Positions 1-7,638 of a stretch of DNA of 38,057 bases are shown piece after piece. The DNA lies in the IMG/VR virus record IMGVR_UViG_3300050821_003114, positions 1-38,057 of that record; one strand, written 5' to 3'. This DNA comes from a virus. How positions within the stretch are numbered: position 1 is the first letter of the stretch; every line of letters begins with the position of its first letter. The translations under genes were made by a program, and so were the position numbers. The notes beneath the pieces are model-generated. The model was not told the origin of the DNA. It was given only the letters and a program-made list of their open reading frames with translations, and ran no database searches.

Positions 1-2
1 AT

Positions 3-32
3 CTTTTTGAAAGAGGTCGAGCCTTACGATGA
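3..32 (+). CDS. 3' end of an upstream gene (partial)
   Basis: The window opens inside a gene. This frame ends in TGA with a 4-nt ATGA overlap onto the next small gene, the commonest junction type here. Only nine residues are visible (LFERGRALR), so no function can be given. The other open frame, 1-54, ending in ETTNSAG, would overlap the next gene by 26 nt and cannot be excluded. Confidence 0.35.
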   Translation, partial: LFERGRALR

Positions 33-172
33 AACGACTAACAGTGCTGGTTAAAACTATTTTATTCGTATTTTCACCTGTCATATTTTACTTGTTAAGC
101 TATCATGTGCCGGGTCATATTTGTTTAATTAGTTGGATTTTATTGTTTATGTGGTGTGTGATAGATGAATAA
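29..172 (+). CDS. small membrane protein, 47 aa
   Basis: This is a short gene starting at ATG 29, with AGAGG about 12 nt upstream. Residues 6-24 and 30-45 are strongly hydrophobic (VLVKTILFVFSPVIFYLL, then CLISWILLFMWCV), giving two likely membrane helices. It overlaps the ADP-ribosyltransferase gene by 8 nt, so the two are probably translated together. The family is not recognised. Its reality rests on composition, position and ribosome binding site only. Confidence 0.55.
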   Translation: MKRLTVLVKTILFVFSPVIFYLLSYHVPGHICLISWILLFMWCVIDE

Positions 173-1394
173 GTTAATAGAAAAGAAGCACTTCGTATGT
201 ACGGATCTGGAGAAGAATTCAAACAAGTATTGGATTATCGAACGTTTTGACGATAATTCGGTTAAAACCTCCTATGGTCGTGTAGGCGACTCCGGACAGT
301 CTACGACTAAGAATTTCTCCTCTACATCAGAAGCCGAGAAATTTTTCAACACTAAGGTAAAAGAGAAAAGCAAAATCAAGTCCCGGAGGGACGCTTATAC
401 TGAAATCCATATATTAGATGATATGGTTGTTACTAAATCACCCACCCGGCATATTTCCGACTTGGCAGCAGAACAGATCGAGACTTCATCGGAAGACGTG
501 CGTAAGCTGGTGCGGTGGTTTTCTGATATCAACATCCATAACATTGTCAGTTCTACATCCGTCAGCTATAATATAACAGAAGGCTGTTTCCGGACTCCTC
601 TCGGCGTTGTCGATCAGAGTTGTATTAGCAACGCGAAAGTTTTGTTGAACGAAATCAGCCAGTTTCCGGACAAGGAAACCAAAGAATGTCTCAAGAAAAT
701 AAATTTGTATCTGCGTTATGTGCCTCAAGATCTAGGCTCATCTCATCAGAAGATACAAATAAAGAATGTGTTTGGTTCTGGAGATCTATTACAAAAACAA
801 GCCGACATTCTAGAGGGTTTAGAAGCCGCGATTTCGTCGGCCAAACCTTCTGAAACCAACGAAGTTAGTGAAAGAGTGTTTAATACCAAATTAGACATTG
901 TTAAAAATGAAGACGAGATTTCTAAGCTTAAAGAAAGATTTGCTAGCCATTGCAATTATTCTAGGATCAATGGTGTTTACACGGTTTCTATTAAAGACGT
1001 TGTTGATAGGTTTGTAACACATGGTCTATCTGTAGGCAATAGAACCGAATTGTGGCACGCAACGAATCCTAGAAATATTCTATCTATCTTTAAGTCCGGC
1101 TTGATTATTCCTACGAAGTATAGCAACGGATGGAATCATGGAGCCGGCATTTATTTCTCCGACCGCTCTAGCAAGAGTATGAAATATTTGTCCAAGGACA
1201 ACCGGAATGGGCATAGTTATGGATATATGTTCGTAGGAGATGTTGCGTTGGGGAACGTTTATTACGATGAGGGGAATTCCTCATTGGACGGTCGCTACAA
1301 TTGTCGCTGGGCTTACAAGGGTCAAAGTGACAGTCAGATTATCGTATACAACACAGGACAGGTTAACCTCTTATACTTGTTGGAAATCGTTTAA
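165..1394 (+). CDS. PARP-like ADP-ribosyltransferase with WGR-like domain
   Basis: The 409-residue protein resembles a poly(ADP-ribose) polymerase, which transfers ADP-ribose from NAD+ to targets. Residues 1-70 look like a WGR DNA-binding domain, with YGR-V-G at 37-41 where WGR is usual. Residues 105-230 resemble the helical PARP regulatory domain. The catalytic domain covers about 270-409: LWH at 296-298, GAGIYFSD at 326-333, VGDVALGNVYY at 357-367 and QVNLLYLL at 399-406 match the PARP fold closely. His298 and Tyr330 of the His-Tyr-Glu triad are present. The position of the catalytic Glu (PARP1 NEYIVY) is Gln391 (QIIVY), which predicts mono-ADP-ribosylation or loss of activity. A macrodomain gene at 11157 could remove the mark. 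Targets are unknown. Confidence 0.88.
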   Translation: MNKLIEKKHFVCTDLEKNSNKYWIIERFDDNSVKTSYGRVGDSGQSTTKNFSSTSEAEKFFNTKVKEKSKIKSRRDAYTEIHILDDMVVTKSPTRHISDLAAEQIETSSEDVRKLVRWFSDINIHNIVSSTSVSYNITEGCFRTPLGVVDQSCISNAKVLLNEISQFPDKETKECLKKINLYLRYVPQDLGSSHQKIQIKNVFGSGDLLQKQADILEGLEAAISSAKPSETNEVSERVFNTKLDIVKNEDEISKLKERFASHCNYSRINGVYTVSIKDVVDRFVTHGLSVGNRTELWHATNPRNILSIFKSGLIIPTKYSNGWNHGAGIYFSDRSSKSMKYLSKDNRNGHSYGYMFVGDVALGNVYYDEGNSSLDGRYNCRWAYKGQSDSQIIVYNTGQVNLLYLLEIV

Positions 1395-1407
1395 AGGAAA
1401 AGATATT

Positions 1408-1947
1408 ATGATTACACATAGTGATGTTTTAAATGAAATTCTGTTACTTAAAGGTAAAAGTATGTTTACTGTTTATGACGTTCGCCGGATTTTAGAACAT
1501 AAGTCTGGTTTGACGGTTAATCATAGTATAGTACGCGATTGGGTAGAGTTTTACTATAAACAGGCCGGGCTACGCCGAGATATTGGATATCACCTTTCAT
1601 ACAGTCCGCCGCCACAAATCTACTATGTAGATGGTCAGAATATTATCAATTACGATCCGGACGCATTAGATCCGACTAATATACAGGTGAGTGACGGCGA
1701 AGCCAAAGCTGCAAGTATCCCAGCGAAATCGAGAACTATTAAGGTTGTGGCTGTCCCGGTTCAAACAGAATATCTCTACGCTTTAGTAAACAAGAAAACC
1801 GGAGAACGTGTGAAGCCATTTAAGGGTAATACTGTAGGTCTTTACAAGACTCGAAATGGACCCGTTCAATTGCAGGATAATCGTTATTACTATAAGGATT
1901 ACGAAGTAATCAAATATGAGGTTGTTCTAAAACCAGTAGGAGTGTAA
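1408..1947 (+). CDS. hypothetical protein, 179 aa
   Basis: The start chosen is ATG 1408, 13 nt after the PARP stop and behind AAAGGAAAAG. A longer in-frame extension into the PARP gene is not needed. Residues 1-60 are predicted helical and could be a winged-helix-like DNA-binding segment (MFTVYDVRRILEHKSGLTVN). Residues 65-80 are Pro/Tyr-rich, and the C-terminal 70 residues look beta-rich. The family is not recognised; a DNA-binding role is only a guess from the N-terminal pattern. Confidence 0.75.
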   Translation: MITHSDVLNEILLLKGKSMFTVYDVRRILEHKSGLTVNHSIVRDWVEFYYKQAGLRRDIGYHLSYSPPPQIYYVDGQNIINYDPDALDPTNIQVSDGEAKAASIPAKSRTIKVVAVPVQTEYLYALVNKKTGERVKPFKGNTVGLYKTRNGPVQLQDNRYYYKDYEVIKYEVVLKPVGV

Positions 1948-1949
1948 CC

Positions 1950-2417
1950 GTGGAAAGAGATATTAAGGTAGTTGTAGCTGAATTAGATCATGAGAATGGT
2001 TATGGAAGTTCAGAAGGTGATTGTGATGTGAGTTTTTCCCAGAGATCTATTTCTTTGGACGAGCTATTTAGCGAGTCCTGGTTTATGGAATACTTGCGAT
2101 ACAAGGGATATTATAATAAGGACGACCTAGATTATCCAACACAATACTTGAATAACTTTGTTTACGAATATAAAGGTTATGGTGATTATAACAATCTTTC
2201 AAAAACCCTGACAAGTATTTCTGTTAGTGATGATGTTATTGCGGTTTACCAAGAGGTGATCGGCCCGGAACGTATAGCCGCTTTTGCCAAGTGGAAAAAG
2301 TCTCGTGATGCTTATTTGCAAAAAGAAGAGGATAGGAAAAAAGCTGTAGAAGAAAAGAAAAAACTTCGAGCAATTCAAAAAGCCAAAAGACTTTTAGAAA
2401 AAGAAGGTGTGAAATGA
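1950..2417 (+). CDS. hypothetical protein with C-terminal coiled coil, 155 aa
   Basis: It starts at GTG 1950, with AGGAG seven nucleotides upstream; no ATG is better placed. The N-terminal 110 residues are acidic and Tyr-rich with no recognised motif. Residues 115-155 are a charged Lys/Glu/Ala helix (EEDRKKAVEEKKKLRAIQKA), a probable coiled coil. It is coupled by ATGA overlap to the membrane protein that follows. Function unknown. Confidence 0.72.
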   Translation: MERDIKVVVAELDHENGYGSSEGDCDVSFSQRSISLDELFSESWFMEYLRYKGYYNKDDLDYPTQYLNNFVYEYKGYGDYNNLSKTLTSISVSDDVIAVYQEVIGPERIAAFAKWKKSRDAYLQKEEDRKKAVEEKKKLRAIQKAKRLLEKEGVK

Positions 2418-2629
2418 TCTATTGGTTTATTCTTGTATATATTTCTATGGGTTTGATTGCCGGAATGGTGTTTGCCAAATTGTTTCCTCGCGATCCCGAG
2501 CTAATAGGATTATATACTGTGATATGGCCTATTAGCATTTTTGCATTTTCTATATTAGGGTTTGGATATGGTATATTTCTTGTGTTTGATAAAATAGGAA
2601 AGTTCTTCCAGTACATAATGAGGGACTGA
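2414..2629 (+). CDS. small membrane protein, 71 aa
   Basis: Two hydrophobic helices, about residues 3-22 (WFILVYISMGLIAGMVFA) and 32-57, flank a charged loop FPRDPE. The short basic tail ends IMRD. The gene starts inside the preceding stop (ATGA) and ends one nucleotide before the GMP reductase ATG, so it is part of the same operon. Topology suggests an inner-membrane hairpin. No family is recognised. Confidence 0.7.
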   Translation: MIYWFILVYISMGLIAGMVFAKLFPRDPELIGLYTVIWPISIFAFSILGFGYGIFLVFDKIGKFFQYIMRD

Positions 2630-2630
2630 T

Positions 2631-3725
2631 ATGTTAGTTGTTAATGATGTGAAACTAGACTATAATGATGTGTTGATAGTTCCTCAGCGATCAACGCTGG
2701 ACAGCCGGTCGGCTGTTGATTTGCTTCGGGAATATAAATTTCGACATTGTAAGCAAACCCTACGATGTACCGGGATTATTGCGTCAAATATGTGGAATGT
2801 TGGCACTGCGGCTATGGCCAATGCATTATCCCAAAATAATATGTTGACAGCTATTAATAAATTTGCTTCTGACGAAGAGTTGATTAAGATTTATACAACC
2901 GGTCAATTAAATGAAAAAACATTCATTACTATCGGTCAATCAGAAGGCGAATTGGCACGTATACCGAAGATTGGCGAAGCCTGTTTTAAAATGGCTGATA
3001 TTCATATGAATCGTCTAATGATTTGTATTGATGTAGCAAACGGTTATAGAGCTTCATTTGTGGATTTTGTGAAACGGGTGCGTGACAGACACGACTGTTT
3101 AATCATGGCCGGCAACGTGACCACTCCGGAAATGGTTCAGGAATTGATTTTAGCCGGTGCGGACATCGTAAAAATTGGTATCGGGCCGGGATCGGTCTGT
3201 GAGACGCGGCGAGTAACCGGCGTTGGTTATCCAATGCTATCAGCCTCTATAGAATGTGCCAACGCGGCTCATGGTCTCGGTGGACATATTTGTGCTGATG
3301 GAGGCTGCAAAACACCGGGCGACGTTTGCAAAGCTTTTTGTGCCGGTGCAGACTTTGTTATGCTTGGCGGTATGCTGGCCGGAACGGACGAATGCCAAGG
3401 TGAATGGAGTTACAAATATTATTCTAAATATAATGAAAATGTACCAATATCATGGGATAGATATATTAATGGTCGTAATGAAATTAGGAAGAAACATCAA
3501 TTGAAGTTCTTCGGAATGTCATCACGCGAAGCCATGGAAAAATTCGGTGGTGCCGATAGGCACTATAGAGCTAGCGAAGGTAAAACAACCTGGATCGATT
3601 ACAAAGGCTCTGCAAGTACCGTAATAGACGAAGTCCTTGGTGGTCTACGAAGTTGTGGGACCTATATAGGGGCGGCAAGGCTCAAAGATTTCTCCAAATG
3701 TGCAACTTTTATAAAGGTTTGTTGA
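2631..3725 (+). CDS. guaC: GMP reductase
   Basis: The enzyme converts GMP, with NADPH, to IMP and ammonia, feeding guanine nucleotides back to the IMP branch point. Similarity to bacterial GuaC runs along the whole 364 residues: LDYNDVLIVPQRSTLDSRS at 9-27, ICIDVANGY at 131-139, IGPGSVCETR at 184-193 with the catalytic Cys190 and adjacent Thr192, GVGYP, DGGCKTPGDV, GADFVMLGGMLAG and ASEGKTT. There is no CBS-domain pair, and the RLK-TFI-type tail fits GMP reductase better than IMP dehydrogenase. About 20 extra residues (YYSKYNENV region) sit before the flap. It overlaps the next gene by one nucleotide (TGATG). GMP reductase is uncommon in phages. Confidence 0.93.
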   Translation: MLVVNDVKLDYNDVLIVPQRSTLDSRSAVDLLREYKFRHCKQTLRCTGIIASNMWNVGTAAMANALSQNNMLTAINKFASDEELIKIYTTGQLNEKTFITIGQSEGELARIPKIGEACFKMADIHMNRLMICIDVANGYRASFVDFVKRVRDRHDCLIMAGNVTTPEMVQELILAGADIVKIGIGPGSVCETRRVTGVGYPMLSASIECANAAHGLGGHICADGGCKTPGDVCKAFCAGADFVMLGGMLAGTDECQGEWSYKYYSKYNENVPISWDRYINGRNEIRKKHQLKFFGMSSREAMEKFGGADRHYRASEGKTTWIDYKGSASTVIDEVLGGLRSCGTYIGAARLKDFSKCATFIKVC

Positions 3726-4246
3726 TGTTAACTCTTAAAGAATACGAATTGGCAGCTTTGAAAATTATTAGCAAGTGGAGACAGATTCACGGTAAATTAC
3801 TCGTAACCGACGATTTATTAGGACGTATGATTAGGTTTATGGGAATAGCCGATTGGAAATACGAAGAAGGTAAGTCCAAACTATCTCGTCATAATTACAG
3901 GCAAATGAGGGCTATCTATGCCATTCGTGAGTATTTAGAGGAAAAGAAATGTCGTCGTAAATATGAAGATTTATTTATATATAATTTATGGGATGATACG
4001 CCCGAATATAATGAAAAAGCTGGTCGTAGAATTAACTTTCTTATTAAGAATGCCAACCTGAATCAACAGGAAAGACTTGTGATAGATGACACTTTGCGCG
4101 GACTTAACGTTGTCCAAATAGCCGAAAATATGGGTATCAATTATGATAAGTGTAGAAATCTGTACGAGTCCTCCGTAGACAAGATGCGGAGATTATTACT
4201 TAATAAGGATGACAAATATGTGGAAAGATCTAAAGAATCTTTATAA
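3725..4246 (+). CDS. divergent sigma-like transcription factor, 173 aa
   Basis: The start is ATG 3725, sharing a base with the guaC stop. Residues 28-72 resemble sigma-70 region 2: an acidic helix (TDDLLGRMIRFMGIADW), then an aromatic/basic segment ending RAIYAIREYL. Residues 112-160 look like region 4 with a helix-turn-helix: LNQQERLVIDDTLRGLNVVQ, then IAENMGINYDKCRNLYESS. The size fits small phage sigma factors of the gp55 type. It probably redirects host RNA polymerase to phage promoters. The region 4 assignment is firmer than region 2; a non-sigma HTH regulator is the alternative. Confidence 0.6.
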   Translation: MLTLKEYELAALKIISKWRQIHGKLLVTDDLLGRMIRFMGIADWKYEEGKSKLSRHNYRQMRAIYAIREYLEEKKCRRKYEDLFIYNLWDDTPEYNEKAGRRINFLIKNANLNQQERLVIDDTLRGLNVVQIAENMGINYDKCRNLYESSVDKMRRLLLNKDDKYVERSKESL

Positions 4247-4601
4247 GGCTTTTTACGTCTTATTTAAACATCTATTTGAAAGCCTAGGCAATTTACTTGT
4301 CTGGGCTATTCGCTTTTTTGGGCCGGTCGCTGATAGCGCAAAGGGCGTGATTAACGCAGAGGAATTCTATAGAGTTCTAGTCGTGTCGATGTCGGCCAGC
4401 GGCGGTTTATATGGTTCTGTAGATTATATGTCCCATCATGTTAATGAGTATGTTTCCGATCCTGTGGTCGTTACCGGCTTATTGACGTTTATCGAGCACG
4501 TACACAACAAGAAAATTACCATGGCTGTATTTACACTTGTCTTTATATTAGAATATACACGTAGGAAGTATTCACATGGTGTAAAGGTAGATCATCAATG
4601 A
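4218..4601 (+). CDS. membrane protein, 127 aa
   Basis: ATG 4218 is preferred because AAGGA lies about 9 nt upstream. ATG 4209 directly abuts that AAGGA, leaving no spacing. It overlaps the sigma-like gene by 29 nt. Hydrophobic stretches lie near residues 11-40 (AFYVLFKHLFESLGNLLVWA), 55-67 and 101-114 (MAVFTLVFILEY). The tail is basic. The arrangement could suit a holin or a membrane anchor, but nothing identifies it. It is coupled to the next gene by ATGA. Confidence 0.68.
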   Translation: MWKDLKNLYKAFYVLFKHLFESLGNLLVWAIRFFGPVADSAKGVINAEEFYRVLVVSMSASGGLYGSVDYMSHHVNEYVSDPVVVTGLLTFIEHVHNKKITMAVFTLVFILEYTRRKYSHGVKVDHQ

Positions 4602-4966
4602 AAGTATATATGTCATTATTAGCTTTTGCTCCGGAAAATAAGGAAGCTTGTGTATTAACTGATCAGGCCGGCAACACTCCGACGATTCTCCTTAACGATA
4701 AATCTGGTGAGACTTTACATATAGTTAGGGAAGCTCTCTATAATATTAGCGGAGTAAGTCCGTCGTTCTACGGTCACTTCAATCAGGCCGGTTTTTTTGA
4801 GGTTACAAAAGATCAAAATAAGTACATATATCTAATTTATACGGTATATTTCCCGGCTATATTTGATCTGGTTAATCAATCATATAAGTGGACTAAGTTA
4901 TCTGAGTTAGCCGATGATGGTGAGCTTTATAATATTATTCGTTTCATTTACGGATCGAGGAAATAA
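4598..4966 (+). CDS. hypothetical protein, 122 aa
   Basis: A mixed alpha/beta protein starting at the ATGA overlap. The layout of an N-terminal strand (YMSLLAFAP), a central helix (LHIVREALYNISGV) and a following strand (GFFEVT) faintly recalls a Nudix fold. The catalytic Nudix box (GxxxxxExxxxxxxREUxEExGU) is absent, so no activity can be claimed. It ends in TAATG with the next gene. Confidence 0.68.
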   Translation: MKVYMSLLAFAPENKEACVLTDQAGNTPTILLNDKSGETLHIVREALYNISGVSPSFYGHFNQAGFFEVTKDQNKYIYLIYTVYFPAIFDLVNQSYKWTKLSELADDGELYNIIRFIYGSRK

Positions 4967-5292
4967 TGTTTAATAAAAATACATTTTTAAAAGTCGAGAT
5001 ATTACCAGATGGGAAGCTGGTTTTTTCTGGCAAGTTCAACAAGAAAACTAACGCTGCTGCTGTATCTGATCTTATTAATTCATTGGTAACTCGTGACCAT
5101 TTAAAAGAATATCTACATTATATATATGAAGCATGTAAGAAAAGTGGGGTAGAAGAGATTGGCGAAGAAATTTGTGAAAGAATCTTAGTTTTCCAGAAAG
5201 ATATTCAGGTTAAGTTTATTTCGTCCGGTCGCAATCCAATTATCAAACCATCACAAGTAATGAAACAATATATTGGTGAAACTAATGAATAA
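4966..5292 (+). CDS. hypothetical protein, 108 aa
   Basis: A small soluble protein beginning at the TAATG junction. It has an N-terminal beta segment (LKVEILPDGKLVFSGKF), a helical middle and a Lys-rich C-terminus. No motif is recognised. It overlaps the downstream gene by 8 nt, suggesting coupled translation. Confidence 0.68.
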   Translation: MFNKNTFLKVEILPDGKLVFSGKFNKKTNAAAVSDLINSLVTRDHLKEYLHYIYEACKKSGVEEIGEEICERILVFQKDIQVKFISSGRNPIIKPSQVMKQYIGETNE

Positions 5293-5821
5293 GCGTACTA
5301 TTAAATGGGAAAAATTTCGTAATCCATTGACAGTTGTAGGTGCCGAAGATGATGGTGAACGAGTAATGATCCGGTCTACCCCTTTTGGCCCGGAAGCATT
5401 GCGACTCAATCCAGACTTTCCCTCTGAACAGGTATATATTGGTCATACGAATTTTGATATAGATGAAGAAGTTAAAAATGCTATAGAAAATACTGAAGGT
5501 GTTGAAATCCTGGAAATATACTCTTCCTATAGAATGCGGGTTACTATTGGTAAAGCCTTCAATCCAAAACGCATTAGACGAATGATTAGACGTAAATTAT
5601 GTTTCCCAAATCAAGGTTTGCAATTTGACGAAGGGACTGATTTAAAAATCTATCAAGAAACTCTTCGTCTTAAGACTAACAATAAACCCTGGATGATGTA
5701 CATTCTTCCCAATGGTGAATTTGAAAGTTTTACATATGACACGGACGATGAATTGGAAAACTCAATCATGAAATATGAGAACGTGAGAGAAGGTATCGGC
5801 GGGGTTATTCTTAGCTCATAA
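5285..5821 (+). CDS. hypothetical protein, 178 aa
   Basis: ATG 5285 is taken as the start, with GGTGA five nucleotides upstream. In-frame TTG 5273 and GTG 5276 would add four residues. The central region (residues 60-100, containing GVEILEIYSSYRMRVTIG followed by a basic helix KRIRRMIRRKL) suggests an alpha/beta domain that could contact nucleic acid. The family is not recognised. It is the last gene before a 49-nt spacer and the Gly/Pro-rich gene. Confidence 0.7.
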   Translation: MNKRTIKWEKFRNPLTVVGAEDDGERVMIRSTPFGPEALRLNPDFPSEQVYIGHTNFDIDEEVKNAIENTEGVEILEIYSSYRMRVTIGKAFNPKRIRRMIRRKLCFPNQGLQFDEGTDLKIYQETLRLKTNNKPWMMYILPNGEFESFTYDTDDELENSIMKYENVREGIGGVILSS

Positions 5822-5833
5822 TTCGTGTATTAA

Positions 5834-5853
5834 ATATAGATTCTTATCTGTAT
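5834..5853 (+). promoter_or_regulatory. 8-bp inverted repeat upstream of the Gly/Pro-rich gene
   Basis: ATATAGAT-TCTT-ATCTGTAT can form an 8-bp RNA hairpin with one U-G wobble and a four-base loop, in the 49-nt spacer before the gene at 5871. The strong ribosome site GGAGG (5861-5865) follows. It may be a weak terminator for the upstream operon, a processing site or a leader hairpin. Pairing is AU-rich and its significance is uncertain. Confidence 0.35.
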
Positions 5854-5870
5854 TTTAGCCGGAGGTTATT

Positions 5871-6485
5871 ATGGCTTCTCAACCTTATCCTGGTGGAACT
5901 TTTCCAGTTCAATTTTTCGGTGGTGGCATCAAACGATCGATCGTCGCCCCCAATCCCGGTGGCCCCGGCGGTTCTTTCAAGGCCGGTGGCTCCGTATTAG
6001 CCGGTGGAACTTTACAAAATAATGCGATTTTCGATAATACATTTGGTACTCTAAACTATCCATATCAAGGTATTCATAATGCGTACAATGATAATAAACC
6101 AATTAATGGTTTATCTTTAGATCATGGTAGTGAAAGCATTACCAAAGCTGTTTCCGCCGGTTCATTTGCAACTATGACTGCTGGTCAATATGTTATGTTG
6201 ACTTTCAATAGTCAGATCGCTGGCATTCCTACTAATATTTTGAGAAGTCCCGGCAGCTCTTATCGCAAAAGCCAGAACCCAAATATCGGTTGGGTAGACA
6301 CTCTTCTTATTAATAAAACCGGTGGCTGGTATTACAATAATGGCTTACCAATTAATCCGGTAAATACCCGTGATAGTATTGGAACAGAAAATTTCCCAGG
6401 AAATTACGGTATTCCAGGACGATTAACATTTTTATCAACTGGCAAACTTGCCGTTCCGCAATCTTATAGCTCCAAGTCTGATTAA
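5871..6485 (+). CDS. Gly/Pro-rich possible structural protein, 204 aa
   Basis: The N-terminal 50 residues are rich in Gly and Pro (YPGGTFPVQFFGGGIKRS, NPGGPGGSF). The rest is Asn/Ser/Thr/Gly-rich with few charges, a composition typical of virion or fibre-like proteins. There is no signal peptide and no recognised domain. It stands apart from the operon pattern: a spacer with a hairpin, a strong GGAGG five nucleotides before ATG, and an intrinsic terminator downstream. This suggests a separately controlled, abundant product. A structural role is inference. Confidence 0.75.
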   Translation: MASQPYPGGTFPVQFFGGGIKRSIVAPNPGGPGGSFKAGGSVLAGGTLQNNAIFDNTFGTLNYPYQGIHNAYNDNKPINGLSLDHGSESITKAVSAGSFATMTAGQYVMLTFNSQIAGIPTNILRSPGSSYRKSQNPNIGWVDTLLINKTGGWYYNNGLPINPVNTRDSIGTENFPGNYGIPGRLTFLSTGKLAVPQSYSSKSD

Positions 6486-6519
6486 TATCTCTTGGAATAT
6501 ATTATTAATTTTCAACATG

Positions 6520-6543
6520 AGCCGGCTAATCCCCGGCTTTTTT
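6520..6543 (+). terminator. intrinsic terminator
   Basis: AGCCGG (6520-6525) pairs with CCGGCT (6533-6538) across a seven-base loop and is followed at once by a run of T to 6543. It lies 34 nt after the stop of the Gly/Pro-rich gene and just before the ribosome site of the next gene. It is the clearest terminator in the window. Confidence 0.85.
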
Positions 6544-6559
6544 CCTGGAGTCTATCAAA

Positions 6560-6859
6560 ATGAGTGTGGCTAGTTTGACAGTGGATGTTCGTGAGTTAAA
6601 AGCGAAGCTAGAGACTCTAGAAAATTTTTTAAATGAGGGAGACAATCTCACTCTACCGTACAGGCAAATGAGTTTAATCGTAGAAGATATTAACCAAGCA
6701 TTTGACAAGTATGGTAGACAGTTAGAAGCTCATCAGGCACAGATTAATAGATTTAATGGTGAAGCTGTTAAAGCTCGTAATCAAATCGTATATATGTTTC
6801 TAACAATTTTAGCGACTCTGTTTGGTAAAGTAATTATTCAAAACTTCATAGGACAATAA
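6560..6859 (+). CDS. coiled-coil protein with C-terminal membrane helix, 99 aa
   Basis: Residues 6-75 are heptad-like helical (VRELKAKLETLENFLNEG, later YGRQLEAHQAQINRF). Residues 80-97 form one hydrophobic helix (VYMFLTILATLFGKVII). This layout matches XhlA/holin-associated proteins and some phage membrane anchors. It is the first gene after the terminator and overlaps the exported protein that follows by one nucleotide. It is probably an inner-membrane component of a lysis or envelope module; the exact role is unproved. Confidence 0.68.
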   Translation: MSVASLTVDVRELKAKLETLENFLNEGDNLTLPYRQMSLIVEDINQAFDKYGRQLEAHQAQINRFNGEAVKARNQIVYMFLTILATLFGKVIIQNFIGQ

Positions 6860-7638
6860 TGATGACAAAGTTAAAAGTATTTCTATTATGTGCTGCAACA
6901 GCGGCTCTAACGTTCGGCTTAACTCTCGCGGTAGAATCCACTAGAAAAACCACAGAGCCATGTTCATTGGTTATCAATGGGCCGGCTATGGTTAATAAAG
7001 GTGGAATAGTACAATTCAATGCTGTTGTAAAGAATCCGTCATGGTTTCTAACGAAAACTGTTTATCAATGGAAGGTATTACACAAGGATGGAGAATTAAA
7101 ATATAATTCACTTGGGGATAATGGTATTTATTTGCCGGCTGGTGTAAATAGCGATAAGCTATTTGTTATTACCAGTGCTGTTAATTATCATAATTATCTT
7201 CTTTGGGGTAGTGTTTCTCCTTTAGATACTAAAGTTAGTGTTGTCAGTGTTGGCGATCCTGTTCCCCCTGGTCCCGGTCCCGGTCCTGGTCCCAATCCCC
7301 CTCCCCCTCCCGACCCAACGCCTGTATCAGTGCCTTTATTTGCGGTTTTGATTCACGATAGCACTACAGACATCAATCTTACCCCTGGACAGTTAGCCCT
7401 AAAGAATTCGCAGACCATCCAGGCCAAGCTAAAGCAGTTGAACACCAGTTGGAAAATTTACGACAAAGCAAATCCGGTTCTAGCAGATCCTAAATGGCAA
7501 GCAGCTATTACTAAGGCTGGTTTACCGGGTCTATTCTTAGTTGATAAGGATGGAAAACAATATAATATAGGAAATGAGAAAGTTGTAAATGAAGATAGTA
7601 CAGTATTAGAAGTTCAGTCTTTGAGAGGGAATAAGTAA
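6859..7638 (+). CDS. exported or anchored protein: Ig-like domain, Pro/Gly linker, thioredoxin-like tail
   Basis: An N-terminal signal or anchor (residues 4-25, FLLCAATAALTFGLTLAV) is followed by a beta-rich segment (about 35-130) resembling a PKD/Ig-like fold (INGPAMVNKGGIVQFNA). A Pro/Gly linker at about 134-154 follows. The final 100 residues resemble a thioredoxin-like domain without a CxxC motif (SWKIYDKANPV, then LPGLFLVDKDGKQY). The same linker-plus-tail layout is, to my knowledge, found in planctomycete proteins. It overlaps the papain-like protease gene by one nucleotide and probably acts outside the inner membrane with it. Binding partners are unknown. Confidence 0.68.
   Translation: MMTKLKVFLLCAATAALTFGLTLAVESTRKTTEPCSLVINGPAMVNKGGIVQFNAVVKNPSWFLTKTVYQWKVLHKDGELKYNSLGDNGIYLPAGVNSDKLFVITSAVNYHNYLLWGSVSPLDTKVSVVSVGDPVPPGPGPGPGPNPPPPPDPTPVSVPLFAVLIHDSTTDINLTPGQLALKNSQTIQAKLKQLNTSWKIYDKANPVLADPKWQAAITKAGLPGLFLVDKDGKQYNIGNEKVVNEDSTVLEVQSLRGNK
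7270..7293 (+). repeat. GGTCCC hexanucleotide repeat encoding Gly-Pro linker
   Basis: Four tandem near-identical GGTCCC units (one GGTCCT) encode Gly-Pro repeats. C-rich Pro codons extend the tract to about 7315. It is the most GC-rich spot in the surrounding AT-rich DNA and could vary in length by slippage in multiples of two residues without breaking the frame. Confidence 0.8.

Noticed and set aside
1240-1407. 56-residue N-terminal extension of the gene at 1408
   Set aside because: It lies wholly inside the PARP gene in another frame, has no ribosome site, and ATG 1408 has a good one.
3256-3504. 82-residue frame inside guaC
   Set aside because: An out-of-frame shadow of a strongly conserved enzyme region, with no independent start signal.
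2631-3725. IMP dehydrogenase (GuaB) instead of GMP reductase
   Set aside because: No CBS-domain insert, length 364, and IGPGSVCETR with a GuaC-type C-terminus (ASEGKTT, LGGLRS, YIGAARLKD) fit GMP reductase better.
4598-4966. Nudix hydrolase
   Set aside because: Only the general strand-helix order is suggestive; the Glu-rich Nudix box is missing.
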